A stretch of 64,000 nucleotides of DNA from contig NZ_FQZG01000007.1 of NCBI RefSeq assembly GCF_900141915.1, forward strand, positions 31,079 through 95,078, given 5' to 3'. The notes under the pieces were generated by a model. The model did no database searches, was not told where the DNA came from, and worked only from the letters and a program-made list of their open reading frames with translations. A program made the translations under genes and the position numbers. Of this stretch, positions 16,438 to 25,308 are shown in pieces; the stretch's first letter is position 1; the number at the start of each line of letters is the position of its first letter. The stretch comes from Tessaracoccus bendigoensis DSM 12906. GTDB lineage: Bacteria > Actinomycetota > Actinomycetes > Propionibacteriales > Propionibacteriaceae.

Positions 16438-17467
16438 GGCGGCTGACAACGGCCTGGGCATCGCGACCAACTCCGCGCAGAGTCGCTGAGGCAAAGGAAC
16501 GCTGGTGTTCGAGGCCGACGAATCCGAGTCCGGGCATCGTCGTAGAGATGCCAGCTCGGTGCCGGGGTAGACCTGTGGAGTCGAGCGCTGGGGTGCTTGC
16601 GAGAAGCGAAACGCTCGGTCGGTACCCGGTGGCGAAGAGCAGCACATCGGCCTCGCGGCGCCGCCCGTCCACACCTACGAGTCGTCCGTCTTGGATGCGC
16701 ACGGGCATCGGGTTCCATCCGACCGCTGCGCGTCGGAGGGCTGCGCGGTAGCGACCGTCGTCCAGTACCGGCGTCGTCACCGGAAAGAGTGAGTCGAGAA
16801 CTCCTGCTCGGTCGAGGCCTGTACGGACAAGCCACCAATGGAGGTCTTTACCCAGGATGCGCTGTCGTTGCCATCGGATCGGGTGACGTGAGTACATGTT
16901 CACCCGAGCCACTGTCCCAAGTTCGGCAGCGATCTGCACTGCGGAGTTACCGGCACCGAATATCGCGATCCGAGCCCCCGCGAACTCCCCGGGGCTGCGG
17001 TACTGCGCCACGTGCAGAACGCGCCCGCCGAAAGCGTCGATGCCGGGGATCGGTGGGGTGTAAGGAGCGTCGAAGCTTCCTGACGCAACAATGACGCGGT
17101 GCCCTCGCACCTCGAACCCGTCGCCCCGCGCCGCGAGTCCGTTCGCTGTCTGGGTCAGCGACGTGACTCGTCGTTGGTATCGGATGTCCACGTCCAACCG
17201 AGATGCATAGCGAGTGAGGTAGTCCACGACCTCATCGCGATGCGGATACCGATCCGGGTCGCCCGAGAACCCGAGGCCGGGTAGCTGCGAGAACCGGGCG
17301 GGCGAGAACAGCGTCAGCGAGTCGTAGTACCGAGGCCATGATCCGGCAGGCGAGGCGGAGGCGTCGAGGATCACCGACGCAGTTCCCGCTCTGCCGAGGT
17401 GGTGAGCGGCGGCTAGGCCGGCCTGCCCGGCGCCGATCACCAAAGTGTCTGTCGTCGTCATGTCCAC
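16397..17467 (-). CDS. arsO: ArsO-like FAD-dependent monooxygenase
   Basis: The 356-residue flavoprotein has an N-terminal FAD motif GAGQAGLAAA (about 12-21), an NADPH Rossmann motif FGAGNSAVQIA in the middle, and FATGYRPS toward the end, matching class B flavin monooxygenases. The PRYYDSLTLFSPARFSQLPG segment is usual in the ArsO subgroup found in ars operons. The substrate is unproven; organoarsenical oxidation is inferred from context. It is transcribed divergently from an ArsR gene across a 54-base gap holding a perfect 10-bp dyad, so it is probably controlled by that ArsR. Confidence 0.75.
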   Translation of the reverse strand: MDMTTTDTLVIGAGQAGLAAAHHLGRAGTASVILDASASPAGSWPRYYDSLTLFSPARFSQLPGLGFSGDPDRYPHRDEVVDYLTRYASRLDVDIRYQRRVTSLTQTANGLAARGDGFEVRGHRVIVASGSFDAPYTPPIPGIDAFGGRVLHVAQYRSPGEFAGARIAIFGAGNSAVQIAAELGTVARVNMYSRHPIRWQRQRILGKDLHWWLVRTGLDRAGVLDSLFPVTTPVLDDGRYRAALRRAAVGWNPMPVRIQDGRLVGVDGRRREADVLLFATGYRPSVSLLASTPALDSTGLPRHRAGISTTMPGLGFVGLEHQRSFASATLRGVGRDAQAVVSRLMQRPQNDHAAST

Positions 17468-17475
17468 GATCGCAT

Positions 17476-17505
17476 CGTATCGTCATTTCCCGAAGTGACG
17501 ATACG
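17476..17505. promoter_or_regulatory. Operator-like dyad between arsO and arsR
   Basis: CGTATCGTCA and TGACGATACG are perfect inverted repeats separated by ten bases. They sit 8 bases before the arsO start (17467) and 16 bases before the arsR start (17522). The position suits divergent control by the adjacent ArsR. Confidence 0.65.
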
Positions 17506-17521
17506 AGACTAGAATGAAGTC

Positions 17522-17839
17522 ATGAGTGGTTCGTTGTTCCTGGCGGAGACGCAGGCGTTCCTGAAGGCGCTGGCCAGCGAGACGCGACAGCAGATCATGC
17601 AGGAGTTCGCCACCGGCGCGGCACTGACGGTCGGTGAGATCGCTGAGAGGTGTGGGATCGGGCAGTCCACCGCCTCGGAGCAGTTGACGATCCTGAGACA
17701 GGGGGGTCTGGTGACCTCAACGCGGACGGGCAAGCAGGTGCGGTATCGGGCGGACCCGAGCCGGATCAGTGACCAGCTGGAGGTGCTGGGCGACTTCCTT
17801 GCACGCTGCTGCCCGCCAACGGGAGCGGGCGATTCCTAG
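17522..17839 (+). CDS. arsR: ArsR-family transcriptional repressor
   Basis: This 105-residue winged-helix protein has ALASETRQQIMQEF, VGEIAERCGIGQSTASEQL as the recognition HTH, and a wing STRTGKQVRYRAD. There is no ELCVCDL-type metal box. Cysteines are CG in the recognition helix and a C-terminal CCPP, so an arsenic site, if present, would involve the C-terminal pair. It is divergent from arsO and convergent with arsC (4-base overlap). The upstream dyad at 17476-17505 is its likely operator. Confidence 0.82.
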   Translation: MSGSLFLAETQAFLKALASETRQQIMQEFATGAALTVGEIAERCGIGQSTASEQLTILRQGGLVTSTRTGKQVRYRADPSRISDQLEVLGDFLARCCPPTGAGDS

Positions 17840-18240
17840 CTGGCGAGAGAGGCGATCAGCCCCTCAATACGGGCACGGATGTCGTCGCGGATCGGCCGCA
17901 CGGCATCGATGCCTTGCCCGGCGGGGTCGTCGAGCTTCCAGTCCTCGTAGCGCTTGCCCGGGTAGAAGGGGCAGGCGTCGCCGCACCCCATCGTGATGAC
18001 GACGTCAGAGGCTTGGACGGCCTCGGGCGTGAGCACCTTGGGCTGCTCTGCGGTGATGTCGATGCCCTCTTCACGCATGGCTTCGACGGCGATGGGGTTG
18101 ATCTGGTCGGCGGGCATAGAGCCGGCGGAGCGGACCTCGATGCGGTCGCCGGCGAGGTGGCGCAGATAGCCGGCTGCCATCTGGGAGCGGCCGGCGTTGT
18201 GGATGCAGACGAACAGCACGGACGGCTTGGTGTCGGTCAT
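17836..18240 (-). CDS. arsC: Arsenate reductase ArsC, thioredoxin-coupled LMW-phosphatase type
   Basis: The 134-residue protein has the P-loop VLFVCIHNAGRSQMAAGYL with the catalytic cysteine at about residue 12 and the later redox cysteines in ITMGCGDACPFYPG. This ArsC class reduces arsenate to arsenite using thioredoxin, and a dedicated trxA-trxB pair lies at the head of the same minus-strand gene set. The start ATG at 18240 is 16 bases after the ArsR-ArsC stop. The frame is open further upstream, but only as antisense to other genes. Confidence 0.88.
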   Translation of the reverse strand: MTDTKPSVLFVCIHNAGRSQMAAGYLRHLAGDRIEVRSAGSMPADQINPIAVEAMREEGIDITAEQPKVLTPEAVQASDVVITMGCGDACPFYPGKRYEDWKLDDPAGQGIDAVRPIRDDIRARIEGLIASLAS

Positions 18241-18256
18241 GGTCGGGTCTCTTTCG

Positions 18257-19249
18257 TTAGTGGGTGGTGAGGGAGTCGAGCAGGGTGCGGACGCGGGCGG
18301 AGATGTCGTCGCGGATGGCTTCGACGCCTTCGATGGAGGCGAGGGCTGGGTCTCCGACCGCCCAGTCCTCGTAGCGGACGCCGGGGATGATCGGGCAGAC
18401 GTCGCCGCAGCCCATGGTGATGACGACATCGGCGGCGCGGACCGCGTCGTCGGTAAGGGGCTTGGGGAACCGCGCGGTGGCGGCGTCCTCGCCGTCGATC
18501 TGGGTGAGCAGCGAGCGCACGTGCGGGTGGACATCTGGTGCCGGTCGTGATCCGGCGGAGCGGGCGACGACCTTGCCATCGGCCATCTGGTTGACCAGCG
18601 CGGCCGCGAGCTGGGAGCGGCCGGCGTTCTGTACGCACACGAACAGCACCTGCGGCACACCCGTCCCGCGGTCGCGGGTGAGGTCGGTGAGGCGCTGGCG
18701 GGCGAAGCGCTCGGTGAGCGGCACCAGGTGTCGGGCGATCTTCGCGGACCGAAGGAGACCGGCGTAGGACTCCCGCACCATCGTCACCACCAGGTCACGA
18801 CTCAGCGTGTCGTATTCGTCGGCCAGTTCCTCGGCGAGGCGATCGATGACGTGCGAGTCGACCTCGCGCGGCGATTCGGGACGGTCCTCGGCGGGCTCGG
18901 AAACGATGGTGGACGCGAAGCCATCCAGGAGGGCCGTGACGGCCGCCTGTCGGGTGGCGACGATGCGGTAGTACACCCAGGTGCCGCGCCGCTCGGACGC
19001 GAGCAGGCCGGTGTCCTTCAGGACCTTCAGGTGATGAGAGATCGTGGGTTGGGAGACGTCGGCGAGTTCGGCGAGGTCGCAGACGCAGGACTCGCCACGC
19101 GGATCGGTGGCGATGGCCGACAGCATCCGGAGCCGGAGCGGATCGGCCAGCGCCTTCAACGTGTTGGCCACGGCGGTGGCCGCATCGAGGCCGATCGCGT
19201 GCGCCTCGGCAGGTGCGCACATCTCGACCGTTGTGGGTGTTTCGGTCAT
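18257..19249 (-). CDS. ArsR-ArsC fusion protein
   Basis: This 330-residue fusion has an ArsR/SmtB winged helix at about 25-105, with the metal box ESCVCDLAE (C55, C57) and VSQPTISHHLKVLK. A helical segment at about 130-190 follows, as found at the N-terminus of some actinobacterial arsenate reductases, and then a thioredoxin-type ArsC domain from about 199 (VLFVCVQNAGRSQLAAAL, ITMGCGDVCP). Sensor and enzyme are therefore in one chain. The ATG at 19249 overlaps the acr3 stop as ATGA and is preceded by GAGGAGG. Confidence 0.85.
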   Translation of the reverse strand: MTETPTTVEMCAPAEAHAIGLDAATAVANTLKALADPLRLRMLSAIATDPRGESCVCDLAELADVSQPTISHHLKVLKDTGLLASERRGTWVYYRIVATRQAAVTALLDGFASTIVSEPAEDRPESPREVDSHVIDRLAEELADEYDTLSRDLVVTMVRESYAGLLRSAKIARHLVPLTERFARQRLTDLTRDRGTGVPQVLFVCVQNAGRSQLAAALVNQMADGKVVARSAGSRPAPDVHPHVRSLLTQIDGEDAATARFPKPLTDDAVRAADVVITMGCGDVCPIIPGVRYEDWAVGDPALASIEGVEAIRDDISARVRTLLDSLTTH

Positions 19250-20361
19250 GGTGTCCTCCTCAGGTCGGTCGTAGCGGTGTCCGGAGCGTAGGGGTCGGTG
19301 TGGAACCAGGCGCGTGCGGCCCACAGCGAGACGTAGACGAGGCCGACGAGCACGGGAACTTCGATAAGCGGGCCGACGACCCCTGCGAGGGCCTGTCCAG
19401 ATGCCGCGCCGAAGGTGCCGATCGCGACCGCGATGGCGAGTTCGAAGTTGTTGCCCGCCGCCGTGAACGCCAGTGTGGTGGAGCGGGCATAGCCCAGTCC
19501 GAGACCCTTGCCGAGCAAGAGCCCGACGAACCACATCAGCGCGAAGTAGACCAGTAGCGGCAGCGCGATCCGGGCGACATCGAACGGACTGGATGTGATC
19601 GCTTCGCCTTGGAGTGCGAAGAGCAGCACGATGGTGAACAGCAACCCATAGAGCGCCCACGGCCCCACTCTGGGGAGGAATCGGTTCTCGTACCAGTCGC
19701 GTCCCCGGCGCTTCTCGCCGATCCACCGCGAGGCGAACCCGGCGATGAGCGGGACGCCGAGGAAGACCAGGACGTTCAGCGCGATCTGCCCCACCGACAC
19801 TTCCAGACCTTGGGTATCGAGGCCGAGCCAGCCAGGCAGTACGGTGAGGTAGAACCAGCCGAGCAGCGAGAACGCGACGACCTGAAAGATGGAGTTGATC
19901 GCAACCAGCACGGCGGTGGCCTCTCGATCGCCGCAGGCCAGGTCGTTCCAGATCACGACCATCGCGATGCAGCGGGCCAGTCCCACGATGATGAGCCCCG
20001 TTCGGTACTCCGGCAGATCAGGCAGGAACAGCCAGGCGAGGGCGAACATGACCGCCGGGCCGATGAGCCAGTTCAGCACCAGGGATGAGACGAGGAGGCG
20101 CTTGTCGCCCGTGACGGCCGCGATCTTGTCGTAGCGGACCTTTGCGAGCACGGGATACATCATCACGAGCAGCCCCAGCCCGATCGGTACCGAGATGCCT
20201 CCCACCTCCAAATGAGCGAGCACATCGGAGACGGCGGGGACGAGACGACCGAGTAGGAGGCCCGCGATCATCGCCAGTCCGATCCACAGCGGCAGCCAAC
20301 GGTCGAGGGCGGACAGGCGCTTCGGAGTGGCGCGTGTGGGCGCCGTTGCGGTCGCGGTCAT
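19246..20361 (-). CDS. acr3: Acr3-type arsenite efflux transporter
   Basis: This 371-residue polytopic protein has about ten hydrophobic helices. The conserved cysteine lies in GLARCIAMVVIWNDLACGD, and FTAAGNNFELAIAVAIGTFG is the hallmark of Acr3/ArsB-like bile-acid-transporter-fold permeases. It exports arsenite made by the two reductases. It may also couple to the ArsA ATPase encoded on the other strand. Start and stop overlap trxA and the ArsR-ArsC gene as ATGA, so four genes are translationally chained. Confidence 0.9.
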   Translation of the reverse strand: MTATATAPTRATPKRLSALDRWLPLWIGLAMIAGLLLGRLVPAVSDVLAHLEVGGISVPIGLGLLVMMYPVLAKVRYDKIAAVTGDKRLLVSSLVLNWLIGPAVMFALAWLFLPDLPEYRTGLIIVGLARCIAMVVIWNDLACGDREATAVLVAINSIFQVVAFSLLGWFYLTVLPGWLGLDTQGLEVSVGQIALNVLVFLGVPLIAGFASRWIGEKRRGRDWYENRFLPRVGPWALYGLLFTIVLLFALQGEAITSSPFDVARIALPLLVYFALMWFVGLLLGKGLGLGYARSTTLAFTAAGNNFELAIAVAIGTFGAASGQALAGVVGPLIEVPVLVGLVYVSLWAARAWFHTDPYAPDTATTDLRRTP

Positions 20362-20681
20362 GACAGGAGTCCGTCGATCTTCGCGGCGATGGACGGCTTT
20401 GGGTGCGCGCCGATCAGCATGTCGACCCGCTCGCCGTCTCGGTAGAAGGAAAGAGTGGGGATCGAGGTGACACCAGCTGTGGTCACGGTCTCGGGATTGG
20501 CGTCCGCGTCGATCTTGACGATCTTGACCCGGCCCGCATACTCGGCGGCCAAGTGCTCCAGGATCGGAGCGATGGCCTTGCATGGGCCGCACCACGCAGC
20601 CCAGATATCAGCTACGACCGGAAGCTCTGATTCGAGCACTTCGCTGACAAACGTGGCGTCGGTGACGGGGGTGATGCTCAT
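20358..20681 (-). CDS. trxA: Thioredoxin
   Basis: The 107-residue thioredoxin fold has the active site WCGPC (about 30-34) in [18 protein letters not shown] and the cis-proline segment [13 protein letters not shown]. It should recycle the two arsenate reductases encoded downstream. It is joined by ATGA overlaps to trxB upstream and acr3 downstream, so stoichiometric supply to the arsenic pathway is likely. Confidence 0.9.
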   Translation of the reverse strand: MSITPVTDATFVSEVLESELPVVADIWAAWCGPCKAIAPILEHLAAEYAGRVKIVKIDADANPETVTTAGVTSIPTLSFYRDGERVDMLIGAHPKPSIAAKIDGLLS

Positions 20682-21655
20682 GCGGAAACCTCCAGAGTGG
20701 GAATCTCGATCTGGGTGGGCAGATCGAGATTCGACAGATAGTGCTGCGCGTCCAAGGCAGAGGCGCAGCCGGTGCCAGCGGCCGTGATCGCCTGCCGGTA
20801 GTTGTGATCCACCAGGTCACCGGCGGCGAACACGCCGGCCACGTTGGTGCGTGTCGTTGGGTGGGCCACGATGACGTACCCCTCGGCGTCGGTGGACACC
20901 TGGTCGGCGACAAGCTCGGAGCGCGGGTCGTGCCCGATTGCGACGAAAGTGCCCGCCACATCCAGCACTCTTTCGGTGCCTGTGATCGTGTCGCGCAGGC
21001 GCAGACCGGTGACGTTCGCCTCGCCGAGGATCGCGGCCACCTCGCTGTTCCATGCGACCTCGATCTTGGGGTCGGCCAATGCCCGCTCGGCCATGATCCG
21101 GGACGCCCGGAACTCGCCGCGCCGGTGGACGAGCGTGACCTTGGCAGCGAAGCGCGTCAAGAACAGTGCTTCTTCCATTGCGGAATCGCCACCGCCGATG
21201 ACCGCGATTTCCCGGTCACGGAAGAAGAAGCCGTCGCAGGTCGCGCACCATGACAGGCCATGTCCCGAGAGTCGCGCTTCCTCAGGGAGACCGAGCTTGC
21301 GATACGCGGACCCCATCGCCAGAATCACGGCGCGCGCCTGGAAGGTTCCGCTGCTGCTGGTCTCGATGACCTTCGTGGATTCGGTGAGTGCAAGACAGGT
21401 CGCGTCGTCGTAGATGATGCGGGCGCCGAAGCGCTCTGCCTGGGCGCGCATCGCTTCCATCAGCTCGGGGCCTTGGATGCCGTCGGTGAAGCCGGGGAAG
21501 TTCTCGACCTCCGTGGTCGTCATCAGCGCTCCGCCGGCCGTCACTGATCCAGCCAGGACGACCGGTGCGAGGCCTGCTCGCGCGGCGTAGACAGCTGCGG
21601 TGTATCCGGCTGGGCCGGACCCGACGATCACTAGTTCCGCATCTTGCATCGACAT
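20678..21655 (-). CDS. trxB: Thioredoxin reductase
   Basis: The 325-residue flavoprotein has the FAD motif [17 protein letters not shown], the redox pair [10 protein letters not shown] (CATC), the NADPH motif GGGDSAMEE, and [10 protein letters not shown] near the end. It reduces TrxA using NADPH. The ATG at 21655 lies inside an ArsR-type operator (21648-21663), so transcription may start at or very near the start codon. A second ATG at 21649 is possible. It is the first gene of the trxB-trxA-acr3-arsRC-arsC set. Confidence 0.9.
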   Translation of the reverse strand: MSMQDAELVIVGSGPAGYTAAVYAARAGLAPVVLAGSVTAGGALMTTTEVENFPGFTDGIQGPELMEAMRAQAERFGARIIYDDATCLALTESTKVIETSSSGTFQARAVILAMGSAYRKLGLPEEARLSGHGLSWCATCDGFFFRDREIAVIGGGDSAMEEALFLTRFAAKVTLVHRRGEFRASRIMAERALADPKIEVAWNSEVAAILGEANVTGLRLRDTITGTERVLDVAGTFVAIGHDPRSELVADQVSTDAEGYVIVAHPTTRTNVAGVFAAGDLVDHNYRQAITAAGTGCASALDAQHYLSNLDLPTQIEIPTLEVSA

Positions 21656-21663
21656 GTATCTAT
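21648..21663. promoter_or_regulatory. ArsR-type operator overlapping the trxB start
   Basis: ATCGA-N6-TCTAT matches the half-site layout ATNGA-N6-TCNAT seen twice in the arsR/arsD gap. It covers the trxB start codon, so binding would block the operon at initiation. Confidence 0.5.
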
Positions 21664-21800
21664 GTTGAAGGAGATCGAAGCAAGATGCAACCCGGGGGCG
21701 GCGGGTGCTGTTCGGACGCCACGGGCAGGCTGGTCGCGCTCCGCGGCGTCGCGGCTTTCGAGGCGGAGTCGGTCGGAAGGGTTGTCGTGGGCCCGGTGGG

Positions 21801-22175
21801 TCAGCAGGTAATCGACGGGTCCGCCGAGCAGTTGTCCGGGTCCGGCAGTCCGGCGAGGAACGCTCGCACGGTCGCCAGGCCCTGCGGCGTGGCGTGGTAG
21901 TGCGCCCACTTGTGGCGCATCTCCCGGCTGATGAGCCCAGCCTTGACCAGCCGGGCCAGATGGTAGGAGAGGGTTGGCTGGCTGATGCCAAGACTGTCGG
22001 GCATGTGACAGGCGCACACGCTGGAGCAGCAGTTCGCCGAGATGTGATGCAGCAGCTTGACCCGGACCGGATCGGAGAGTGCCTTGAAGGTGGCGGCGAC
22101 CCGCTCGGCCTCCTCGTCGGCGAGCGCCGACGCGCCCTGTGGGGCGCAGTCGATGATCGGGAGGTGCTGAACCAT
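21801..22175 (-). CDS. arsR: ArsR-family arsenite-responsive repressor
   Basis: This 124-residue winged-helix protein has [17 protein letters not shown], a cysteine-rich metal region [13 protein letters not shown] at about 49-61, and [20 protein letters not shown] as the recognition helix. The multiple cysteines suit As(III) binding. It is divergent from arsD across an 89-base gap that holds two operator-like sites. A third such site lies at trxB, 145 bases downstream, so one repressor probably controls both arsenic operons. Confidence 0.85.
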   Translation of the reverse strand: MVQHLPIIDCAPQGASALADEEAERVAATFKALSDPVRVKLLHHISANCCSSVCACHMPDSLGISQPTLSYHLARLVKAGLISREMRHKWAHYHATPQGLATVRAFLAGLPDPDNCSADPSITC

Positions 22176-22197
22176 GCGCGCCAGCTTACCACCTCAG

Positions 22198-22213
22198 ATT
22201 GACAGACGTCGAT
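22198..22213. promoter_or_regulatory. ArsR-type operator 1 in the arsR-arsD gap
   Basis: ATTGA-N6-TCGAT is an imperfect dyad beginning 23 bases upstream of the arsR start on the minus strand. Confidence 0.5.
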
Positions 22214-22231
22214 ATGAGCCCTAGCCTTCAT

Positions 22232-22247
22232 ATTGACGAACATCAAT
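22232..22247. promoter_or_regulatory. ArsR-type operator 2 in the arsR-arsD gap
   Basis: ATTGA-N6-TCAAT is a perfect 5-bp dyad with the same spacing as the other two sites. It lies 18 bases before the arsD ATG. Confidence 0.55.
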
Positions 22248-22264
22248 CCGAGAGAGGCGTCCTC

Positions 22265-22711
22265 ATGATCCAGGTCTTCGAAGGCCCGTTGTGCTGCAAC
22301 ACCGGGGTGTGTGGCCCCGACCCCGACCAGGCGCTGGTCGACTTCACCGCCGACCTCGACTGGCTTACCCGGCAAGGCGTGTCGGTGCGCCGGGCGAACC
22401 TGGCCCAGGACCCCGCCGCGTTCGCTGACAGCGCCGTCGCGCGGGCGTTCGTGCAGAAGGTCGGCGCGTCCGGGCTGCCGCTGATCGTGGCCGACGACGT
22501 GACGGTTGCCACCGGACGCTACCCCTCCCGTGCCGAGCTGGCCCGGATCGCCGGCGTCGAGGCGCTCGACGAGAACACGGCGACCGGGTGCTGCGGTAGC
22601 GCCACGCCCACCCCGGCAGCGTCGGTGTGCTGTGGCGACGAGGCCCCGGTGTCGTCGGGATGCTGCGGTTCGGACCAGTCGGTGACCATCCAGTCCGGCT
22701 CTCAGGCGTAG
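22265..22711 (+). CDS. arsD: ArsD arsenite metallochaperone
   Basis: The 148-residue ArsD begins [20 protein letters not shown], where the CC pair and the following cysteine form the known As(III) site. Three later CC pairs (GCCGS, VCCGD, GCCGS) lie in the C-terminal tail. It delivers arsenite to ArsA, which is encoded 12 bases downstream. The ATG at 22265 has GAGAGAGG seven bases upstream. The frame is open back to 22199 but would cross both operators. Confidence 0.88.
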   Translation: MIQVFEGPLCCNTGVCGPDPDQALVDFTADLDWLTRQGVSVRRANLAQDPAAFADSAVARAFVQKVGASGLPLIVADDVTVATGRYPSRAELARIAGVEALDENTATGCCGSATPTPAASVCCGDEAPVSSGCCGSDQSVTIQSGSQA

Positions 22712-22723
22712 GGCTGATCGGAG

Positions 22724-25267
22724 ATGATCGAGCTGCTGCACAACCCGCCGAGGTTCCTGTTCCTGACCGGGAAGGGCGGTGTCGGGAAGACGAGCACCGC
22801 CTGCGCCGCCGCGGTCGACCTCGCCCGCCGGGGCAACCGGGTCCTGCTGGTCTCCACCGACCCGGCCTCGAATGTCGGCCAGGTCTTCGACCAGCGGGTC
22901 GGGTACGCGATCACCCCGATTGTCGGCGTTGCCGGGCTCGACGCGCTGGAGATCGACCCCGAGGCCGCCGCCGAGGAGTACCGCCAACGCGCACTCGCCC
23001 CGATCCGGGACTTCCTCTCGGTCAAGGACCTCGCCGACGTCACCGAGCAGCTCTCCGGGTCCTGTACCACCGAGATCGCCTCGTTCAACGAGTTCACCGC
23101 CTTCCTGGCCGGCAACGACATCGCGCGAGGCTACGACCACATCGTCTTCGACACCGCCCCGACCGGCCACACCGTCCGGCTGCTCAAGCTCCCCGGCGAA
23201 TGGACCTCCTTCCTCGAAGACGGGCTCGGCGATGCGTCCTGCCTCGGTCCGATGGCCGGCCTCGACAAGACCCGCACCACCTACGCCGACGCGCTCACCG
23301 CCCTGGCCGACCCGTCCGTGACGAGACTCGGCCTGGTCGCCCGCCCACAAACCTCATCGCTGGCCGAGGCGTCCCGCACCGCCGACGAACTCGCCGAAGC
23401 AGGCGTCCACGCCACCCACCTGGTCATCAACGGCATCCTCCCCAGCGAACCCATCTCCGATGTCCTGGCCGACGCGATCCGCGCCGAGGAGACCGCCGCC
23501 ATCGCCGCCATGCCCGTCAACCTCGCCGGGCTGACGATCGACCGGCTCCCACTGCGCTCCCGCGACGTGATGGGCCTCGACGCCCTCACCACGCTGCTCT
23601 CCGAGGCCCCGGACCACACCCCGGCGTCAGCCGCACCGCGCGCCAACGCCCCCGCCGGCTCGTCGGACTCTCTGGCCGCGACGATCGCGCAGCTGGCGGC
23701 CAAGGATCACGGCTTGGTGATGGTCGTGGGGAAAGGCGGCGTCGGGAAGACGACGATGGCTGCGGCGATCGCCGTCGGTTTGTCCGACCGCGGCAAGGAC
23801 GTGCTGCTGACCACCACCGACCCGGCCGCGCATCTCGCCTGGACGGTCGGCGAAGCGGCGCCCTTCGAGGTCTCCAGTATCGATCCCGTCCAGGCCGTGG
23901 CCGACTACAGGCGCCACGTCATGGACACCAAGGGCGCGGGCCTGGACGCCGACGGTCGGGCCAACCTCGCCGAGGACCTGCGCTCGCCCTGCACCGAAGA
24001 GGTGGCCGTCTTCCAGGCCTTCGCCGCCGCCGTCGAGCAATCCGCTCACCGGTTCGTGGTCATGGACACCGCCCCCACCGGACACACCCTGCTCCTCATG
24101 GACGCCACCGGCTCCTACCACCGCGAGGTCGTCCGCAACCTGCCCGAGCAGGCCGGGCTCACGCCACTGGCCCGACTCCAGGACCCCGACAACACCAGCG
24201 TCATCGTCGTCACGCTGCCCGAGACCACCCCCGTCCTCGAAGCCACCGGCCTGGCCGCCGACCTCACCCGAGCCAACATCACCACCTGGGGATGGATCGT
24301 CAACCGCTCCCTCACCCCGACCGACACCACCAGCCCCCTGCTGGCCGAACGGATCAACGCCGAACAAACACCTCTGCGAGAGGCCCAGGCGCAGACCGGC
24401 CGGGTCGCCGTCGTGCCCTACAGCGACACCCCTCCCGTGGGTGTGAACCAACTTCGCCAGCTCTCCACCGCCTCGGACCGGGACGCCGGTCACGCTGTCC
24501 GTGAGCAGGTACGCCTCCGCTACGCGCAAGCCGCAACGGCAGTCCGCGCCGGCGCTCACAACACCGACCTGCTGGCGGACAGTACCTGCTGCTCACCCGC
24601 TTCTTGCTGCGGCAATCCCAGCGCTGACATCGGTGGCTTCGGGGCCGGGCTCTACGACGCGACGGAGGCTGCCGAGTTGCCGCTGGAGGCGATCGAGGCG
24701 AGTCTGGGATGTGGCAACCCAACCACGGTCGCAGAGCTGTGCGAGGGCGAGCGCGTCCTAGACCTCGGTTCCGGGGGCGGAATCGATGTCCTGCTCTCCG
24801 CACGCCGTGTCGGCCAGTCCGGGTTCGCCTACGGCGTTGACATGACCGACGAGATGCTCGACCTGGCACGCACCAACGCCGCGAACGCCGGAGCGACCAA
24901 CGTCGAGTTCCTCAAAGGCACTATTGAGGATGTACCCCTACCCGACGGCGCAGTCGACGTCGTGATCTCCAACTGCGTCATCAACCTGTCCACAGACAAG
25001 CCGGCTGCCTTGGCGGAGATGTTCCGTGTGCTCGCTCCCGGCGGAAGAATCGGCATCTCCGATGTCGTCGCCGAAGACCATCTCACCCCGGCCGAACGAG
25101 CCGAGCGCGGTTCATACGTGGGGTGCATCGCCGGCGCGCTCTCCAAGAGTGAATACCTTCAGGGCCTCGCCGCAGCCGGATTCACCGACCCTACCGTCGA
25201 GTTCACCCACCAAGTCGCCGATGACATGCACTCAGCGATCATCCGCGCGACGAAGTTGGTGCGTTAG
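22724..25267 (+). CDS. ArsA-ArsM fusion: arsenite ATPase joined to arsenite methyltransferase
   Basis: One uninterrupted 847-residue frame. Residues 1-580 are a full two-half ArsA with Walker A motifs GKGGVGKT at about 16 and 336, DTAPTGHT after each, and As(III)-site cysteines at C114, C173 and C423, matching the ArsA positions 113/172/422. Residues 593-847 are an ArsM SAM methyltransferase beginning [15 protein letters not shown], with [16 protein letters not shown] and the three catalytic cysteines in LGCGNP (663), SNCVIN (751) and VGCIAG (801). No ATG or GTG in frame near residue 590 would start ArsM separately. The chain could both drive efflux and methylate arsenite. Confidence 0.85.
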   Translation: MIELLHNPPRFLFLTGKGGVGKTSTACAAAVDLARRGNRVLLVSTDPASNVGQVFDQRVGYAITPIVGVAGLDALEIDPEAAAEEYRQRALAPIRDFLSVKDLADVTEQLSGSCTTEIASFNEFTAFLAGNDIARGYDHIVFDTAPTGHTVRLLKLPGEWTSFLEDGLGDASCLGPMAGLDKTRTTYADALTALADPSVTRLGLVARPQTSSLAEASRTADELAEAGVHATHLVINGILPSEPISDVLADAIRAEETAAIAAMPVNLAGLTIDRLPLRSRDVMGLDALTTLLSEAPDHTPASAAPRANAPAGSSDSLAATIAQLAAKDHGLVMVVGKGGVGKTTMAAAIAVGLSDRGKDVLLTTTDPAAHLAWTVGEAAPFEVSSIDPVQAVADYRRHVMDTKGAGLDADGRANLAEDLRSPCTEEVAVFQAFAAAVEQSAHRFVVMDTAPTGHTLLLMDATGSYHREVVRNLPEQAGLTPLARLQDPDNTSVIVVTLPETTPVLEATGLAADLTRANITTWGWIVNRSLTPTDTTSPLLAERINAEQTPLREAQAQTGRVAVVPYSDTPPVGVNQLRQLSTASDRDAGHAVREQVRLRYAQAATAVRAGAHNTDLLADSTCCSPASCCGNPSADIGGFGAGLYDATEAAELPLEAIEASLGCGNPTTVAELCEGERVLDLGSGGGIDVLLSARRVGQSGFAYGVDMTDEMLDLARTNAANAGATNVEFLKGTIEDVPLPDGAVDVVISNCVINLSTDKPAALAEMFRVLAPGGRIGISDVVAEDHLTPAERAERGSYVGCIAGALSKSEYLQGLAAAGFTDPTVEFTHQVADDMHSAIIRATKLVR

Positions 25268-25308
25268 CTTCCGGAACCTTCGAAGAGTGAGCTCGCTGGG
25301 GATGAGCC

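Noticed and set aside
21656..23350. 890-codon frame extending trxB upstream
   Set aside because: The upstream part is antisense to arsD and arsA and reads in parallel with arsR; the thioredoxin reductase begins at 21655.
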